A stretch of DNA of 64,000 nucleotides from Climacium dendroides (taxonomy: Eukaryota > Streptophyta > Bryopsida > Hypnales > Climaciaceae). The position numbers and the translations under genes were made by a program. The DNA is taken from the NCBI GenBank assembly GCA_950106755.1, contig OX467082.1, positions 4,774,001-4,838,000 of the forward strand, read 5' to 3'. This document shows, piece after piece, positions 1 through 11,512 of this stretch. The first letter of the stretch is position 1; every line of letters starts with the position of its first letter. The notes beneath the pieces are model-generated. The model was not told the origin of the DNA, did not search any database, and was given only the letters and a program-made list of their open reading frames with translations.

Positions 1-1
1 T

Positions 2-274
2 TCTAATAATTTGTTTCTTATTAGCAACATGAATTCTATCGAGACATCTCATCAGCCTTTTTTCACTTTATTTAGGTTTTTCCCAAGCCCGGAGAAGTCC
101 TATGTATTGCTATTGTATGCAAAGGCTTTAGCTTCATCATTGGTGTGTGAGCAAACTTTTCCTACGTGGAAAAAGTCTAGTTCTATAGATCCTCGAGTTC
201 TACAGTTATTAGATGTGGCAGCCTTGGAATTAGACACGGAGACATCATCGACTGATAGTAGTGGCCACTCTTAG
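2..274 (+). other. Open frame running in from the left edge, unrecognised
   Basis: A frame is open from the left edge to a TAG at about 272-274; the first true ATG is near position 29. The encoded tail is rich in Ser, Thr, Asp and Glu and ends in SSGHS. I do not recognise a family. It could be the 3' end of a gene starting outside the window or a transposon fragment. A hAT transposase C-terminus was considered because of a Cys-Glu-x-x-Phe pattern, but the resemblance is too weak to use. Confidence 0.15.
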
Positions 275-2101
275 GACTGCACATCAGTACATGTTGGATT
301 TAATTTAATTTTTTATTATACGTTGTTTTTTGTACTTCCGTAATTTGTATTCTTTGTACCTCACATCTTTACATTTTGAGTTTTTTCTTTTAGAAATTTA
401 TGGACTATATATAATATAGTATTCATAATTTTTAATAAGGCACTGAAATCCAAACTTCATTTAAAATTTATTTGTCTTAAAAGCAACAATATGACCATTT
501 ATTCAAAGGCTTGTTATTTATCACTCTGTTTGTAGCCATTTTAGAACTATATAAGAGTGAAAAAATGTTTCTGATTTTGAGATGACGTCACATGCCTATT
601 CCAAGTCCTAATATTTTTAAATTGAGGGAAAAAAGTTTTAAAATTAATATGGATTACCATTTACTAGTTTCTTATCCTACATTGAGAGGTTCAGTTGGTA
701 TAGTGAAGTCCACAGCCATAGGTACCTCACCAATTTCTAAACCAAAAAAATATATGCTCATAGGCTCGTAGGCTCACATATTCATGCTCACAGGCTCACA
801 GGCTCACAAAATAGCACCCATGGGAATGAAAATACTTAATTGCTTTGAACAATGACTAGAAAGCCTTGAAATAAAAAGGCTCTTTCATCTAAAATTCTAT
901 GTTAGGGGACCTCTTCAACATGATAAACAGAGATAATAATTTAAATTATGGCTAGACATTATAAAAGTAGAAAATACATAGAAGGTATGAAGGTAAATTG
1001 AACAATTGTTGTGGATGTTCAAATAGATTGGGGATAAATGCTGATAAATGTATAGTAGTATTGAGGATGTGAGTGTATTAATCAATTAACCGTTGAGTGA
1101 ACAAAAATTTATTTCATAATAGTTTCTAGACATTTTTAGATTATTTTTTTTATTTTTTTATTTTTGAAAAATACATTTAATTGAGTTATCCTTGATTGCT
1201 ATATTCTACAAAAATCTTCTTGTGGTCAATTCTTTTATAAAAGAAAAAATGCGTAAACTATACAAATCTTCAAGGGAGGCATTCTTTAGGTTTTATTTTT
1301 ACCATAGGAATTTTTTAAAGATCTATAAAGTAATACACTTAAAACACAAATATTTTAGAATATATTTTGGATAGTTAAAGAATATTCTTTCATATGATTT
1401 TTGAAGCCCCTATTTTACTTATAGACTTTTTAAATATTGAATTGCACAATTTAAATGGCTCTCATGGTTGCTAGTATAAAAGCCTAAGATCTTGAGCTTA
1501 TGTGCCTAAGAGGCTAGACTTCTATGTTATAAACAACTTCCATAGTTATAGGATATTTATATTATAGGTGCCTATATTATAAGTAGCTATGTTGTAGATA
1601 CCTATATTATAAACACTTTTTATAGTTATAGGATATTTATATTATAGGTACTCAATTATATCACATATATCTATGTTATAGGTACCTTCCATGATTATAA
1701 GATATTTATATAATAAATGTTTATATTATAGGTACTTATGGTATAAGCACCTTCCATGGTTATAGGATATTTATATTATAAGTATGTATTTTATAAACAT
1801 TGTAGAGTACCTACTTACACCTAGGCTCAAGGCTTGTAGGCTCACATGCTAACATCATTGAAATGGCCCCCAATATTTGGACTCTGGTGTCGTACTGCAA
1901 ATGCACGCATTATGTAAAAATATATATATTTACATTATATAGATGGATTTTAATATTTATAAAATAGTAAAGAGAATGACGTCACTTGAAGTAGCTTCAA
2001 GGTGATGCCTTCTCATTGCCGTAACAAGCAACTATAAAGAGAAGGGTTCACTTGAAAGCTTCATCATATTGATTTTTGTTTTTGTTTTCATTTAGATTAT
2101 A
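275..2101. repeat. AT-rich intergenic DNA with a diverged tandem array
   Basis: No gene is visible. Between about 1530 and 1800 there are at least four diverged copies of a unit containing GGATATTTATATTATAGG (near 1551, 1631, 1700 and 1765), spaced 65-80 bases apart and joined by variants of ACCTTCCATGGTTATA. Around 750-820 there is a short run of GCTCATAGGCTCACA-type repeats. The rest is old AT-rich sequence. Confidence 0.5.
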
Positions 2102-2560
2102 ATGTGTCGAACTGGAGGGTTTTTTTATGAGTCTCAAGATGAAGAATCTCAATTGAAGTGTGAGTTTGAATTTTCTTTATCGCAACTGTCGGATCGACCT
2201 CAATTGCCACTGGGACTTTCATTATTGCATGGGCAATCACAAGATGAAGTTGGGCCTTCTCAACCACCAAAACAGCCTCACGTTAAGCAACGATGGCACG
2301 GAAATCTTCAACATGACACTCGAGCATTGGTGATCTTATTGTAGATTGGTTGCATTGAACCCAACAGCCGTAAAGTTATATTTGAAGAATGTTTTGAAGG
2401 ATTAAACGATGATGAATATTATTGTACGGTCAAGCCTATTGAGGAGAGTCATGGTCACCAACAATGATTAAAAAGACCAATCAATCCTTTAACTAAAGCG
2501 GATCATGTAGATTATGTCATTGCTATCGTCAAATACATCCTCAAGTTCTTGCAGATGGAA
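2102..2560 (+). pseudogene. Possible broken coding fragment, unrecognised
   Basis: An ATG at 2102 opens 80 codons ending in a stop at 2342-2344. The same frame then continues through acidic, coding-like sequence (IEPNSRKVIFEECFEGL, then DDEYYCTVKPIEESHG) to another stop near 2465, and on to about 2560. The balanced composition over 150 codons with in-frame stops resembles a decayed gene or captured exon. No domain is recognised. It may be chance in AT-rich DNA. Confidence 0.25.
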
Positions 2561-5508
2561 TGATATTATGATTGGATCTCTATTTTTTACCTCTATTAGA
2601 CATATGTTAATTTCTTATTTTTTTCCATACTTGTAGAGTCTTTTTAAATTAATTTTGTATGTAAAAAGTTATACAAGGAAAATATTCAAATAATTTGCCT
2701 TTTCGTAACTTTGAAGTGATTTATTTTTTAAATAGGGACATGAAATTGATTTTAGGATCAAATTTCATGACCAATGGTGTTAAAGGAGCCACATGATTAA
2801 GGTATGGGCTAAAATCCACTTAATTTGTGTGATTTAGGTGGAAGATAAGGTAAAGGGAAAAGAGGGCACTATTTATCGTCTCTCTTGTTATTGCTTGTAA
2901 GGCCCAAATATTTGAGAGGCCATAGTATATTGTATTTAGAGAATTTTAGAATAAAAATTAAAAGAATTGTATATCATGGTGTGATGTTTCTAAATTGATC
3001 TCATTTGTTTAAATTGGAGTTGTCAATCAAAAGTTGTGTTAGTTTGAGTGAGAAGAAGTCTACTACCTTTTATGTAAAAAGGCAGAGACTTCGACCAGCC
3101 ATAAAATACAAACAGGTCTTTTATTTGCAATGAAAATTAATGAAAGTGTAGGAAATTGTGTTGGATTTTTGTAAATCTATCACTCATTTAATTTGAAGTA
3201 TATATGAATGAATTGTGAGTGGTGAAATGATGAGAGGTCTGTTACCCTCTTTTCTCAAGGCCGAAATTTTGAATGGCTATAGAAATTACATAGAATATTA
3301 GAATGAGTTGAAATTTGGAAGAGAAGTAGAAAATTGTACTAATTTTTAAAAAACTATTATTTGGCTCATTTGAACTCTAAATGAATCAACAACACTAGAT
3401 CAAAATTTGATGATGGAATAGGAGTTGGAATTTGGAAGATGAAGGAGACTTTGAAGACTTGTGTGTTGTGGCTTGTGGCTTGTCTTTATTTGAAAATTTT
3501 ATTGTTGCGGGCAGCATGGATGAAACCATTGCTTAGCCCCTTTTGTATTGTGGAGATGACAAAGCGGAATTGATCACCCACATGGCTGTATTTTTTTGTT
3601 ATTTTCATCGATGAAGCATATTTGTTAATCACCATAGATTTGAAATTTAGGAACCAATTCCCCGGATGGTTTAGCTTGTGGTCTAGCCGTCCCATTTTAC
3701 ACGTTCAAGGCCTGTGGTTTCTTATCACCTACCTTAACCGTTGAACTTATTTAGAGCTACCAACAGAATTGGCCAATGAGAAGCAATTTGAAGATTTGAA
3801 GATTCAAAATTCGAAGATTTAAAGATTTCAACAAATCATTTCTTATTGCAGCTAGAATCCCCGTGATTTTCCAAAGCAAACCTCTCTTAACCCAACACTA
3901 GGCACGCAATGCTTGTATTATATGCAAGGATCATTGGCATTAAAACAACTTAGAGGATGGTTTTTGTAAAAATGATATTAAATTAAAATGACCAAAAAGT
4001 TAGGTGAAGACTAAATTTTTTAAAATTAATTGTAGAAAATATTAGATTGCATACATATTAAAAAAAACTCGCAATATATATGAAGCATTGAAACAGCTAT
4101 GCATAGTTTTAAAAATTCCATACAAAAATTTCTTCCAATTACAATTACATTTTTATTGAAAAGCCCGAGGTTGGGTAGCTTGTCCTATGATACATGTATT
4201 AAAAAATTCATATAGTTAAGTTTTTAAATGCCATCATTGTCCTCAAAAATACTCATTTCATGTATATAATTACATTTTTAGATTCTTTATTGAAAGGGCT
4301 TTAAAAATTTTCTACATTAAAACAAATTATATTCCTTGAGATTGGAATAAAATACATTATAAGTGATTATAATGAAGGCCATATAATATGGGAGTTGCAT
4401 ATCTGGGGGTTGGACTCACCTAGATTTCTAAGATCCATTCTTATTACCCCCAAGTATGAAACATTATTACTATAATTTTTAATTATCAATTGAAATAATA
4501 ATATTTTCATCTTGAACTATTTTTTCCTATTTTCAATAAAAAAAATCAAAAAACTAAATTCTTTGATAGATATTCAAATTTAAAATGCTTCTACATTTAT
4601 TTGAAGAAAATCTATAATAATGTTTTAACCCATAAAAGGACATTGAGGTCGAAAAGTGATCAATGGATAATTTGATTGTTCCTTGTAGAGACAAAGGATG
4701 CACCTATTGGTTCAATAATCCAAGCATTTTGGTGACTACCTTGGTCAAGGGGGGTCACATCCTTTAACCCTTGATGGATGGATTGGTGAGTGTGGAAGTG
4801 ATCCCTTTAAATATCATAGGAATCATTGGGTTAAAAAAATACACAAACACTCATTGAAAATCAAAATTATTATAATCATAATCATAATCATACCTAATCT
4901 AATCATGTAATCATACCTAATCTAGTCTATTAATTTTTGTTGTTTTAAACTTCAAAATTGGTCAATATATCTTGGACTGATCTAAAAATATTACCACATA
5001 AACTAGAAGAGAGACCACAAATTTCTCAACAAGTTTTATTGAATTTGTACATAAGATGCAAAAGTTACAGCACTTCGAATTGGACTTGAAACTATGCAAG
5101 GACACTTTTGGTCCCCTTAGGCGACGAGGGGTTAGCTTTTATCCCATACAGTACCGTACCCCTTGAACATCACGGAGGGCCTCCAATCCCTTGCCCACAT
5201 TGACTGACTAATTTCTCATCCAACAATGAACAGAATAGTCTTGATTCACGCCACTATTGTAGACTTGTACTGACTCTCATTTCTTTCGCTGTGCCGTCTT
5301 TTTTTTCCCTTTCAATTATCCCTATTGGTACAAGTTCCCTTATTGGTACAAGTCACTGTAGTAGGATTCAAAGCAGCCAGCAGCTGTCTTTGGATAAGCT
5401 TATCATTCATATAATTTTATTTTTTTTACACAAGCAAAGAATCCTTTACTGCAAGAAAAAAAATAGAGTCATTCATATAATTAAGGTAGTGAAGTTGGGA
5501 CTACTATA
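2561..5508. other. Gene-free AT-rich stretch
   Basis: No gene is supported. A segment near 4680-4745 (containing CACCTATTGGTTCAATAATC) recurs in reverse orientation near 9365-9460 and again in altered form near 33840-33910, so part of this stretch is an old dispersed repeat. Confidence 0.5.
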
Positions 5509-5510
5509 TA

Positions 5511-5855
5511 AGGTAGAACTGCCCATTACCACCATTTACCCAATTCCCCCACCTACGGCCCATCTTATTACCATAATCTTACTCATCCATGATCATGATG
5601 GCAAAGCATTGGGGAGCGGACACATCAGCCCACGCTTCAACAATGGTCTGGTCATGCTTTACCAAGGGTCTACTCACAGTTTTACATTTTAGCTTTGAAA
5701 AATCATAAAAAATTCAATTCTTGTCAGAATGTCTTCATTTTTTTTGCAATTGACTTCTCTCAAACAATTCCATCTCTGAAAAATATGAGAGATCATAAAT
5801 AGCTTCTCCAAAGTACCTAGATAGCAAATCTGTATGGTAATGGGTAGTTCTACCT
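5511..5855. mobile_element. MITE family A, uninterrupted copy
   Basis: A 345-bp non-autonomous DNA element. Its left end AGGTAGAACTGCCCATTACC and its right end, complement AGGTAGAACTACCCATTACC, form a terminal inverted repeat, and TA dinucleotides lie immediately outside both ends (5509-5510 and 5856-5857). A second copy lies at 36019-36647. It has no coding capacity; open frames across it are by-products. The TA flanks fit Tc1/mariner-type (Stowaway-like) insertion, but the terminus is not the classic Stowaway CTCCCTCC. Confidence 0.75.
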
Positions 5856-5935
5856 TAATGATGCGGCAATCATCCAATTTTCAACATCATAAGGTATCCA
5901 ATTACTGCACCATTGTTTAGGGTTGACTCCACATT

Positions 5936-6448
5936 CAGTTGGAGGCAAGGGATGTCCTTGTTGGGCTCACGGTGTCCATCACAAATTCACAACAATGGAC
6001 TACTGTGTACAGTCCCTGATAAGGTGGGCACCCCCCAAACCACCACTTTTTTAGTAGTGTGTTTAGTTACTATTATTAGATTGGTCAAATTTTTATTGAC
6101 TTTTCTTGTTGACTAGTGAAAGGTAGAGGTTCCAACATATCTAAGAATGTAACATTTGGATCCCATATGCAAAAGTTATGGAGGGTCAAAGTTTTTAGTT
6201 GGAGGCAAGGGATGTTTACATTGGGCTCATGGTGTCCATCACAAATTTACAACAATATATTGTGTACAGTCCCCAATAAGGTGGGCACCCCCCAAACCAC
6301 CACTTTTGGGTACTACGCTTAGTTACTATTATTAGATTGGTCAAATTTTTATGGACTTTTCTTGTTGACAAGTGAAAGGTAGAGGTTCCAACATATCTAA
6401 GAATGTAACATTTGGATCCCATATGCAAAAGTTATGGAGGGTCAAAGT
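5936..6448. repeat. Tandem direct duplication, ~260-bp unit
   Basis: The sequence from 5936 (CAGTTGGAGGCAAGGGATG) repeats from 6196 (TAGTTGGAGGCAAGGGATG) with a period of 260 bases and few differences. Each unit contains the left end of a family B element (AGGTGGGCACCCCCCAAACC at 6022 and 6279). Only the second unit continues into a complete B element, so the first is a copy of its left part plus flank. Confidence 0.8.
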
Positions 6449-6972
6449 TTTAATGGAAGAGATTCTAAAATAGTTTCTTCCATGTATGGTAGAACCACCT
6501 ATAGTTGATCACTTAAATAATTTTGCACATGTTCTAGAGCATAATAAAACAATATAAATTTTATACTATGTAGGAAGATAGAAATCACATGGATTGCAAA
6601 TTTTTTTGATAATTCTATGCCTTGAATTGAAATCACTATGAATTTTGGAAGCCAAAAGTTGGTGTAAATCCATGTTCAATATATAAACTCTTCCCTATTC
6701 CAATCATTTAACAATTACTTTTCCACTCACTACTTTCTACTTTCTTGCTCACTACTTTAGGATATGTGTTAAGATTTCATTAGTCCCAACCTTGAAAAGG
6801 AAGAAAAAAACATTCAAAGCTTTGGTTGGAAATTTGTTCCAACCTTGGTTCAAAATAGCTACCCCTACATGGTGAATATGGATCCTTGGTTGGGAATAGG
6901 TGGTTCTAGCATAGGTACATATTGGGAGTGATGGCAGTTTTGGATTAGTGGCACAGTTGGAAGTGCCCACCT
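6279..6972. mobile_element. MITE family B carrying a nested family C insertion
   Basis: The left end AGGTGGGCACCCCCCAAACC is matched by a right end reading GTGCCCACCT, with TA outside both ends (6277-6278 and 6973-6974). Total length is 694 bp; removing the family C insertion at 6487-6911 leaves about 268 bp, matching the uninterrupted B copy at 36064-36335 (272 bp). No transposase is encoded. Confidence 0.75.
6487..6911. mobile_element. MITE family C nested inside family B
   Basis: A 425-bp element with ends TGGTAGAACCACCTAT and ATAGGTGGTTCTAGCA, flanked by TA at 6485-6486 and 6912-6913. Its interior matches the two other C copies (37662-38083 and 53189-53612), for example a stretch containing TAGTCCCAACCTTG. 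In the uninterrupted B copy near 36260 the same site reads CCACATAGGTAC with a single TA, so the empty target is visible in this window. Confidence 0.75.
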
Positions 6973-7190
6973 TAGCATGCATTCATAACTTGATTTATAC
7001 TTTCATCCATAATTTGATGGTGGAATTGTAACTTTTTGTCTTTGAGGGTGTGGAATTGTATAAATTAGATATCCTAGTTGTACTATTGTTTCAAAAGTTT
7101 GTAACAAGACTCCCGTTGCATATTTATGTTTGCATATATTTGTTTGGAAGAGACAAAGGAAGTAACGTATGCATGACAAGTTACAGGAAT

Positions 7191-7439
7191 GCTCATCTCA
7201 CTTTAGGTTTTTATTGTGAACATCAAATGAAAGAATTGAATGATATTTCTCTAAGATGAAAATGTGATGGATTGCTCATCTCACTCTAGGTTTTTATTGT
7301 GAACATCAAATGAAAGAATTGAATGATATTTCTCTAAGATGAAAATGTGATGGATTGCTCATCTCACTTTAGGTTTTTATTGTGAACATCAAATGAAAGA
7401 ATTGAATGATATTTCTCTAAGATGAAAATGTGATGGATA
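7191..7439. repeat. Three tandem copies of an 83-bp unit
   Basis: Copies start at 7191, 7274 and 7357 with GCTCATCTCACTTTAGG (a C replaces one T in the middle copy) and run through a shared block ending AAAATGTGATGGAT. Spacing is exactly 83 bases and identity is near complete, so this is a young minisatellite-like expansion. It is not coding. Confidence 0.9.
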
Positions 7440-9600
7440 TTATGACAAGGGATCATGACACTGCATATGTAATATAATGAATGATTATATTAGCATGAGA
7501 ATAATAACTGAGTTGAACAATACTATTATTGGATAAGGTAGTCTGCTTTTATTGTGCCCATGTTTTAAAAGAGATCATGACAAAAAGGTACATTTTGCTT
7601 TCTTCAATGTACCAATAGTATACAATTCATGAGGTGATTGCTTAAAGTGATCACTATGTTTCAACTTAAAAAATTTCTAATAGATTCCATAGAGGTCCAA
7701 AAAATACAAAACAACTTGGATTGGATGCCACTTCTATTTGTCTTCCTAAAAAAATTCATTGAAAATTGTTTCAATGAGTTTAGATTCCCCCAAAACGTAA
7801 TCAACTCTTAAATGGTTGCTTCAAGAGCAAAATAAGGAAGCCGACCCATTCCCGATCAAAGACCCATTCCCATCATATAGACTACACTCTTTCCAATCAA
7901 CACGACATTAATTTTGGTACGATCTCCAATGCAGTTGTGGCGCATTACGATTGGCTGCAGTCTTGGTTGATTTTGCAACCAACCTATGGTTGGAAATAGG
8001 AGGACCTATATGACAAGAATGTGTTGAACAAAATCTTCAACTAAAAAATTCGTAGTAATTATGTTTTGAGAAATAAAATTCTGAAAAAAATATGAAATCC
8101 TTCTAAACTCCATTTCTGTGCACGGGAAAATTTCTCCACTCAAGAAAACAAGACTCCACATATGCAAAATTGCTTAAGTGGTCGGAAATGGGTTGCTCCC
8201 TTACCTTACATGGGTGTGGAAACTCAGCTGCTAATGTTTCAGGAATTGACAATTTCATTGGTTTAGGGTTGGCTACCAATTGAGCTTAAATGTAGACCCC
8301 ACTTAGAAGTTAGAACCAAACTGTTGTTTTTAAAACTTGGTAAGGTACATGAGTCTCCAATGAACAGTTCTGTCATGTCCTCATGTGACATTAAAACAGT
8401 GGGTACTACATCATCAAAGTCTCCAATAGCTACCTAGTCTAGATGGAGGTTATTTTGTACTAGTACTTCACATGGGAGTTAGTGTAAAAGTCATTGGGAG
8501 TAGGAGCCTATTGATTTATTGTGGAATCTATGTTATACATTTAATAATACTTGTGCAAAACTATTAAGTGCATTGGTATGCGTGCAAACAAATATTCCAT
8601 ATAAATTTTGTTGTGAAAATCAATCTTTTTTTCCAAAATAATATAAAAACTCCATAGATTAGATACATATAATTCCAAGTTTTTGTGTATTTCATAATAT
8701 AAACATTTCTTTAGTGGCAAGTGGCATTTTAAGAAGAAAGTGAATGATTGTGTGTTGCAAAACTTTCTCTCAGACGCTATAATTCGTATAGTTCTTTTTG
8801 AATGAATCTTCATCTTCATGACTTAATTTTTCCTATTTGTTTGTGTGACAATTTATTCACTTGTTATCTCATTTTCAATGGGTAGGAATTAGAGTAAATC
8901 AACATTATATTGATTTCCACGTTCTTTTTGTAGTTTTACACACTTGTTGATAGACAAACCAATGTAGTAGACTATTCAAAAAAAACTCTTCATTTCATAA
9001 CATCTTCAAATTAGGGAACCTTAAAGCCAACATTTTTAATGTTATGTACAATTTCTATTATTGGACTAGTCAAAATATTACATTTTTGGTTGGCAAATGA
9101 AAAAAGATTTCACTACATCAAATAATACATCATTTACATACCATCTATAAAAGTTTAAAGAGGTTGAAATTTTGATGGTAGATACTCTAGGATTGTTTCT
9201 TCAACACTACATACAATACAGTATGATGTAGGAGATTTACACACAATGAACATCTAATTTTAAAGCCCCTGGTGCTTTTAGGTGTCCCTCCCTCCCTCTA
9301 TTAGCATTGCACTTGGGGGGTTCTTTCACAAATGCAATGGCATTGTAGATGGAATATCCCTATATGACCAAGGTAGTCACTCAAATTTGCTCTGATTATT
9401 GAACCAATAGGTGCATTTTTTTGTTTTTGCTTTGAACAATGAAGTCACCCACTTTTCAAACTCACCATCCTTCAAGGGTTTAGGGAAAATTGCAATTCCA
9501 TAGTTTTTTATAGTAAAAGGGGACCTCAATACCGTACATAAAGGTCTGATTCAACTCAAAATCAAGTTTCCATATTAAATTCTCAGGGATCCACATTTCC
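7440..9600. other. Gene-free AT-rich stretch
   Basis: No gene, RNA gene or clear transposon end is visible. Around 9365-9460 lies the reverse-orientation copy of the dispersed repeat seen near 4680-4745. The rest looks like decayed intergenic sequence. Confidence 0.5.
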
Positions 9601-11512
9601 TCAAACCATTCACAAGTCACCTTTTTTTAATTTTTAATTTTAAAATGATTTAATTTCTGCCAAATCTGACCTTTGCGGAGGGTGTGGGAGGCAAAGGGAC
9701 CCCATCACCCAGCCTTGAAGTTCAAGAAAGCCCAACAGATCAGGCTAAGGAGAACTGCCCCCACATTGCCCCGGCCAGGGTTAATTGTGAAAAAAGCCCC
9801 CTATTTTTTTGCCATGATTTTTTATATTTCTATACAGCCCGTAGATAATTTGGGTCTGCTGATTGCAAATCTGAATTCAGATTTTGCAAAAAGAATTCAT
9901 CTGATTGCAAATAAAAAATTCCACCCGGGGGTAAAACGGGGCAATGGGTCAGTTCACCCTGGCCCAACAGATCAGACTGGAGGCAGTAACTTAAGTTAAA
10001 TTAACTCAAGTTCCTGTATGATAGGAATATAGGTTAAGAGTAACTTAACTGACCAGAAGCAGATGGAACTGAACATCCATGTCCCGCCTCCCCGGAGGAT
10101 GAACACAACTCTGTCAGTCAGTCTTCAACTTCCATCTCTGACTCCGTCCAACTGAATTCCGACGTCCGTCCAACGTTCATCCCAAATCTGACCCACTGCA
10201 CCCACGTCCTCCCACATGGATGGCATTCGATAATGAGAGGAAATCACAACATGGGTTTTGCAATTATAGGCCGGAGGATGTTGACGTGGGATGCTTTTTC
10301 AGTTCAGTTCAGTTCAGTTCTGCATGACGACGGGTCCCTCCCGCAGGATGAACGTCGTCCGTCCGACCCCTGCGAGAAGGATGAACGTTGCTGACGAATG
10401 CCCTAGCGAGACACGCACAGAAAAAGGATCTCAGACAGACAGATGAACGAACTCAACTGACGAAGAACGGAAGCCTTTGGACAGACAGAGGATCAGACCG
10501 GGATACGGTCCTCCTCGTATGGGATGGCGTCCCGAAGCTTAATTTACAATTATGAAGGTGCTTATCAGACCTGGGAAATGGTAAGGTAACTCAATGTTAA
10601 CTGGGGCGGATTTACGTAAGTGGAGTTATGTGACATGAGTTGGGCCATGGCTGTTGATGAGACATTGATACATTGATTCGCTTCCATTGCCTTGCTGCTG
10701 CAGCAACAGGACTTGGATGGAGCACTGTAGAATTGCAGCAGAGGAGGAGCCAGCAGAAGGAGGAGGAGAGCAGCAGCAGCAGCAGCAGCAGCTTGGGGTG
10801 GAGGGATCTTCTGGCAGACTCACTTCATCTCCTTCCAGTCGTATCTGAATCTGTTGTGGTGATATTGTTGTTAATGGTGGAAGAGAGAGAGGGGGGCCAC
10901 ATAGAGGGAGACTAGTGAGAGAGAGAGAGGGAGAGAGAGAGAAGGCCAGGCCAAGCCAGGCAACAAGCTGACCCAACCCTAATCTGACTCGGGTCTTCTT
11001 TCCCCATTGCCATCCCCATTGCCTCGAAGGCAGCGTCTTGTTCGTTTTGCTCTCTTTGGCAGGCCGGGATGCGGTGGTTCGTTTTGCATCTGATTCGGAT
11101 GTTCACTGTTGTGCGCGTGATTCATTGGCTCTCCGTATCTACTCTCACTTGCATCTGTTGTGGCTTCCACCTACCAATCGCCTCATGCCGTGGTCTCCTT
11201 GCTTCGGCACTTCCAAGGTAGTAGAGCTCTCGAGGTTGGCCCGCTCGGGTGCGCGGAAGGATTGGCGTGGTTCGTTTGTTTTTTGGTGCTGCTTTTGATG
11301 CTGCCGCCCGTGATAATGGTTGGTGGTGTGCGCTCTGTGGTGGTCAATTGGATGCGGACTTGGATCTGGTGATGAGACTGCGTTGATTTGACTGGGCAAC
11401 CCGAAGCCGATTGAAGGTGTTCGTCGTAGCGTATGGGAGGGAGAGGCAGATGGGCGAAGACAGGAAGGACGCCGCAGTGTAACGCCGCACGGCCCGGGGC
11501 CCGTCACAAATC
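9601..11512 (+). promoter_or_regulatory. GC-richer promoter and 5' UTR region of the NST1-like gene
   Basis: GC content rises from about 9.66 kb up to the start codon at 11513. Simple repeats occur here: a CAGTT-type pentamer run at 10298-10320, an AGC run at 10768-10792 and a GA run at 10916-10943. GA and AGC runs are common in plant 5' UTRs. Overlapping open frames on both strands are low-complexity translations of these repeats. The transcription start cannot be fixed from sequence, and a non-coding upstream exon is possible. Confidence 0.5.

Noticed and set aside
2..274. hAT transposase C-terminal domain
   Set aside because: Only a loose Cys-Glu-x-x-Phe resemblance; the conserved spacing and downstream residues are missing.
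5291..5692. 133-codon + strand frame
   Set aside because: It overlaps the left half of a family A element with TA-flanked inverted ends and starts from a non-ATG codon; no protein family is recognised.
7191..7439. Regular repeats as a possible CRISPR-like array
   Set aside because: Units are contiguous with no spacers and this is plant nuclear DNA.
10626..11298. Overlapping open frames on both strands near 10.6-11.3 kb
   Set aside because: They translate AGC and GA microsatellites and GC-rich leader DNA, giving homopolymer-like products; the region fits a 5' UTR/promoter.
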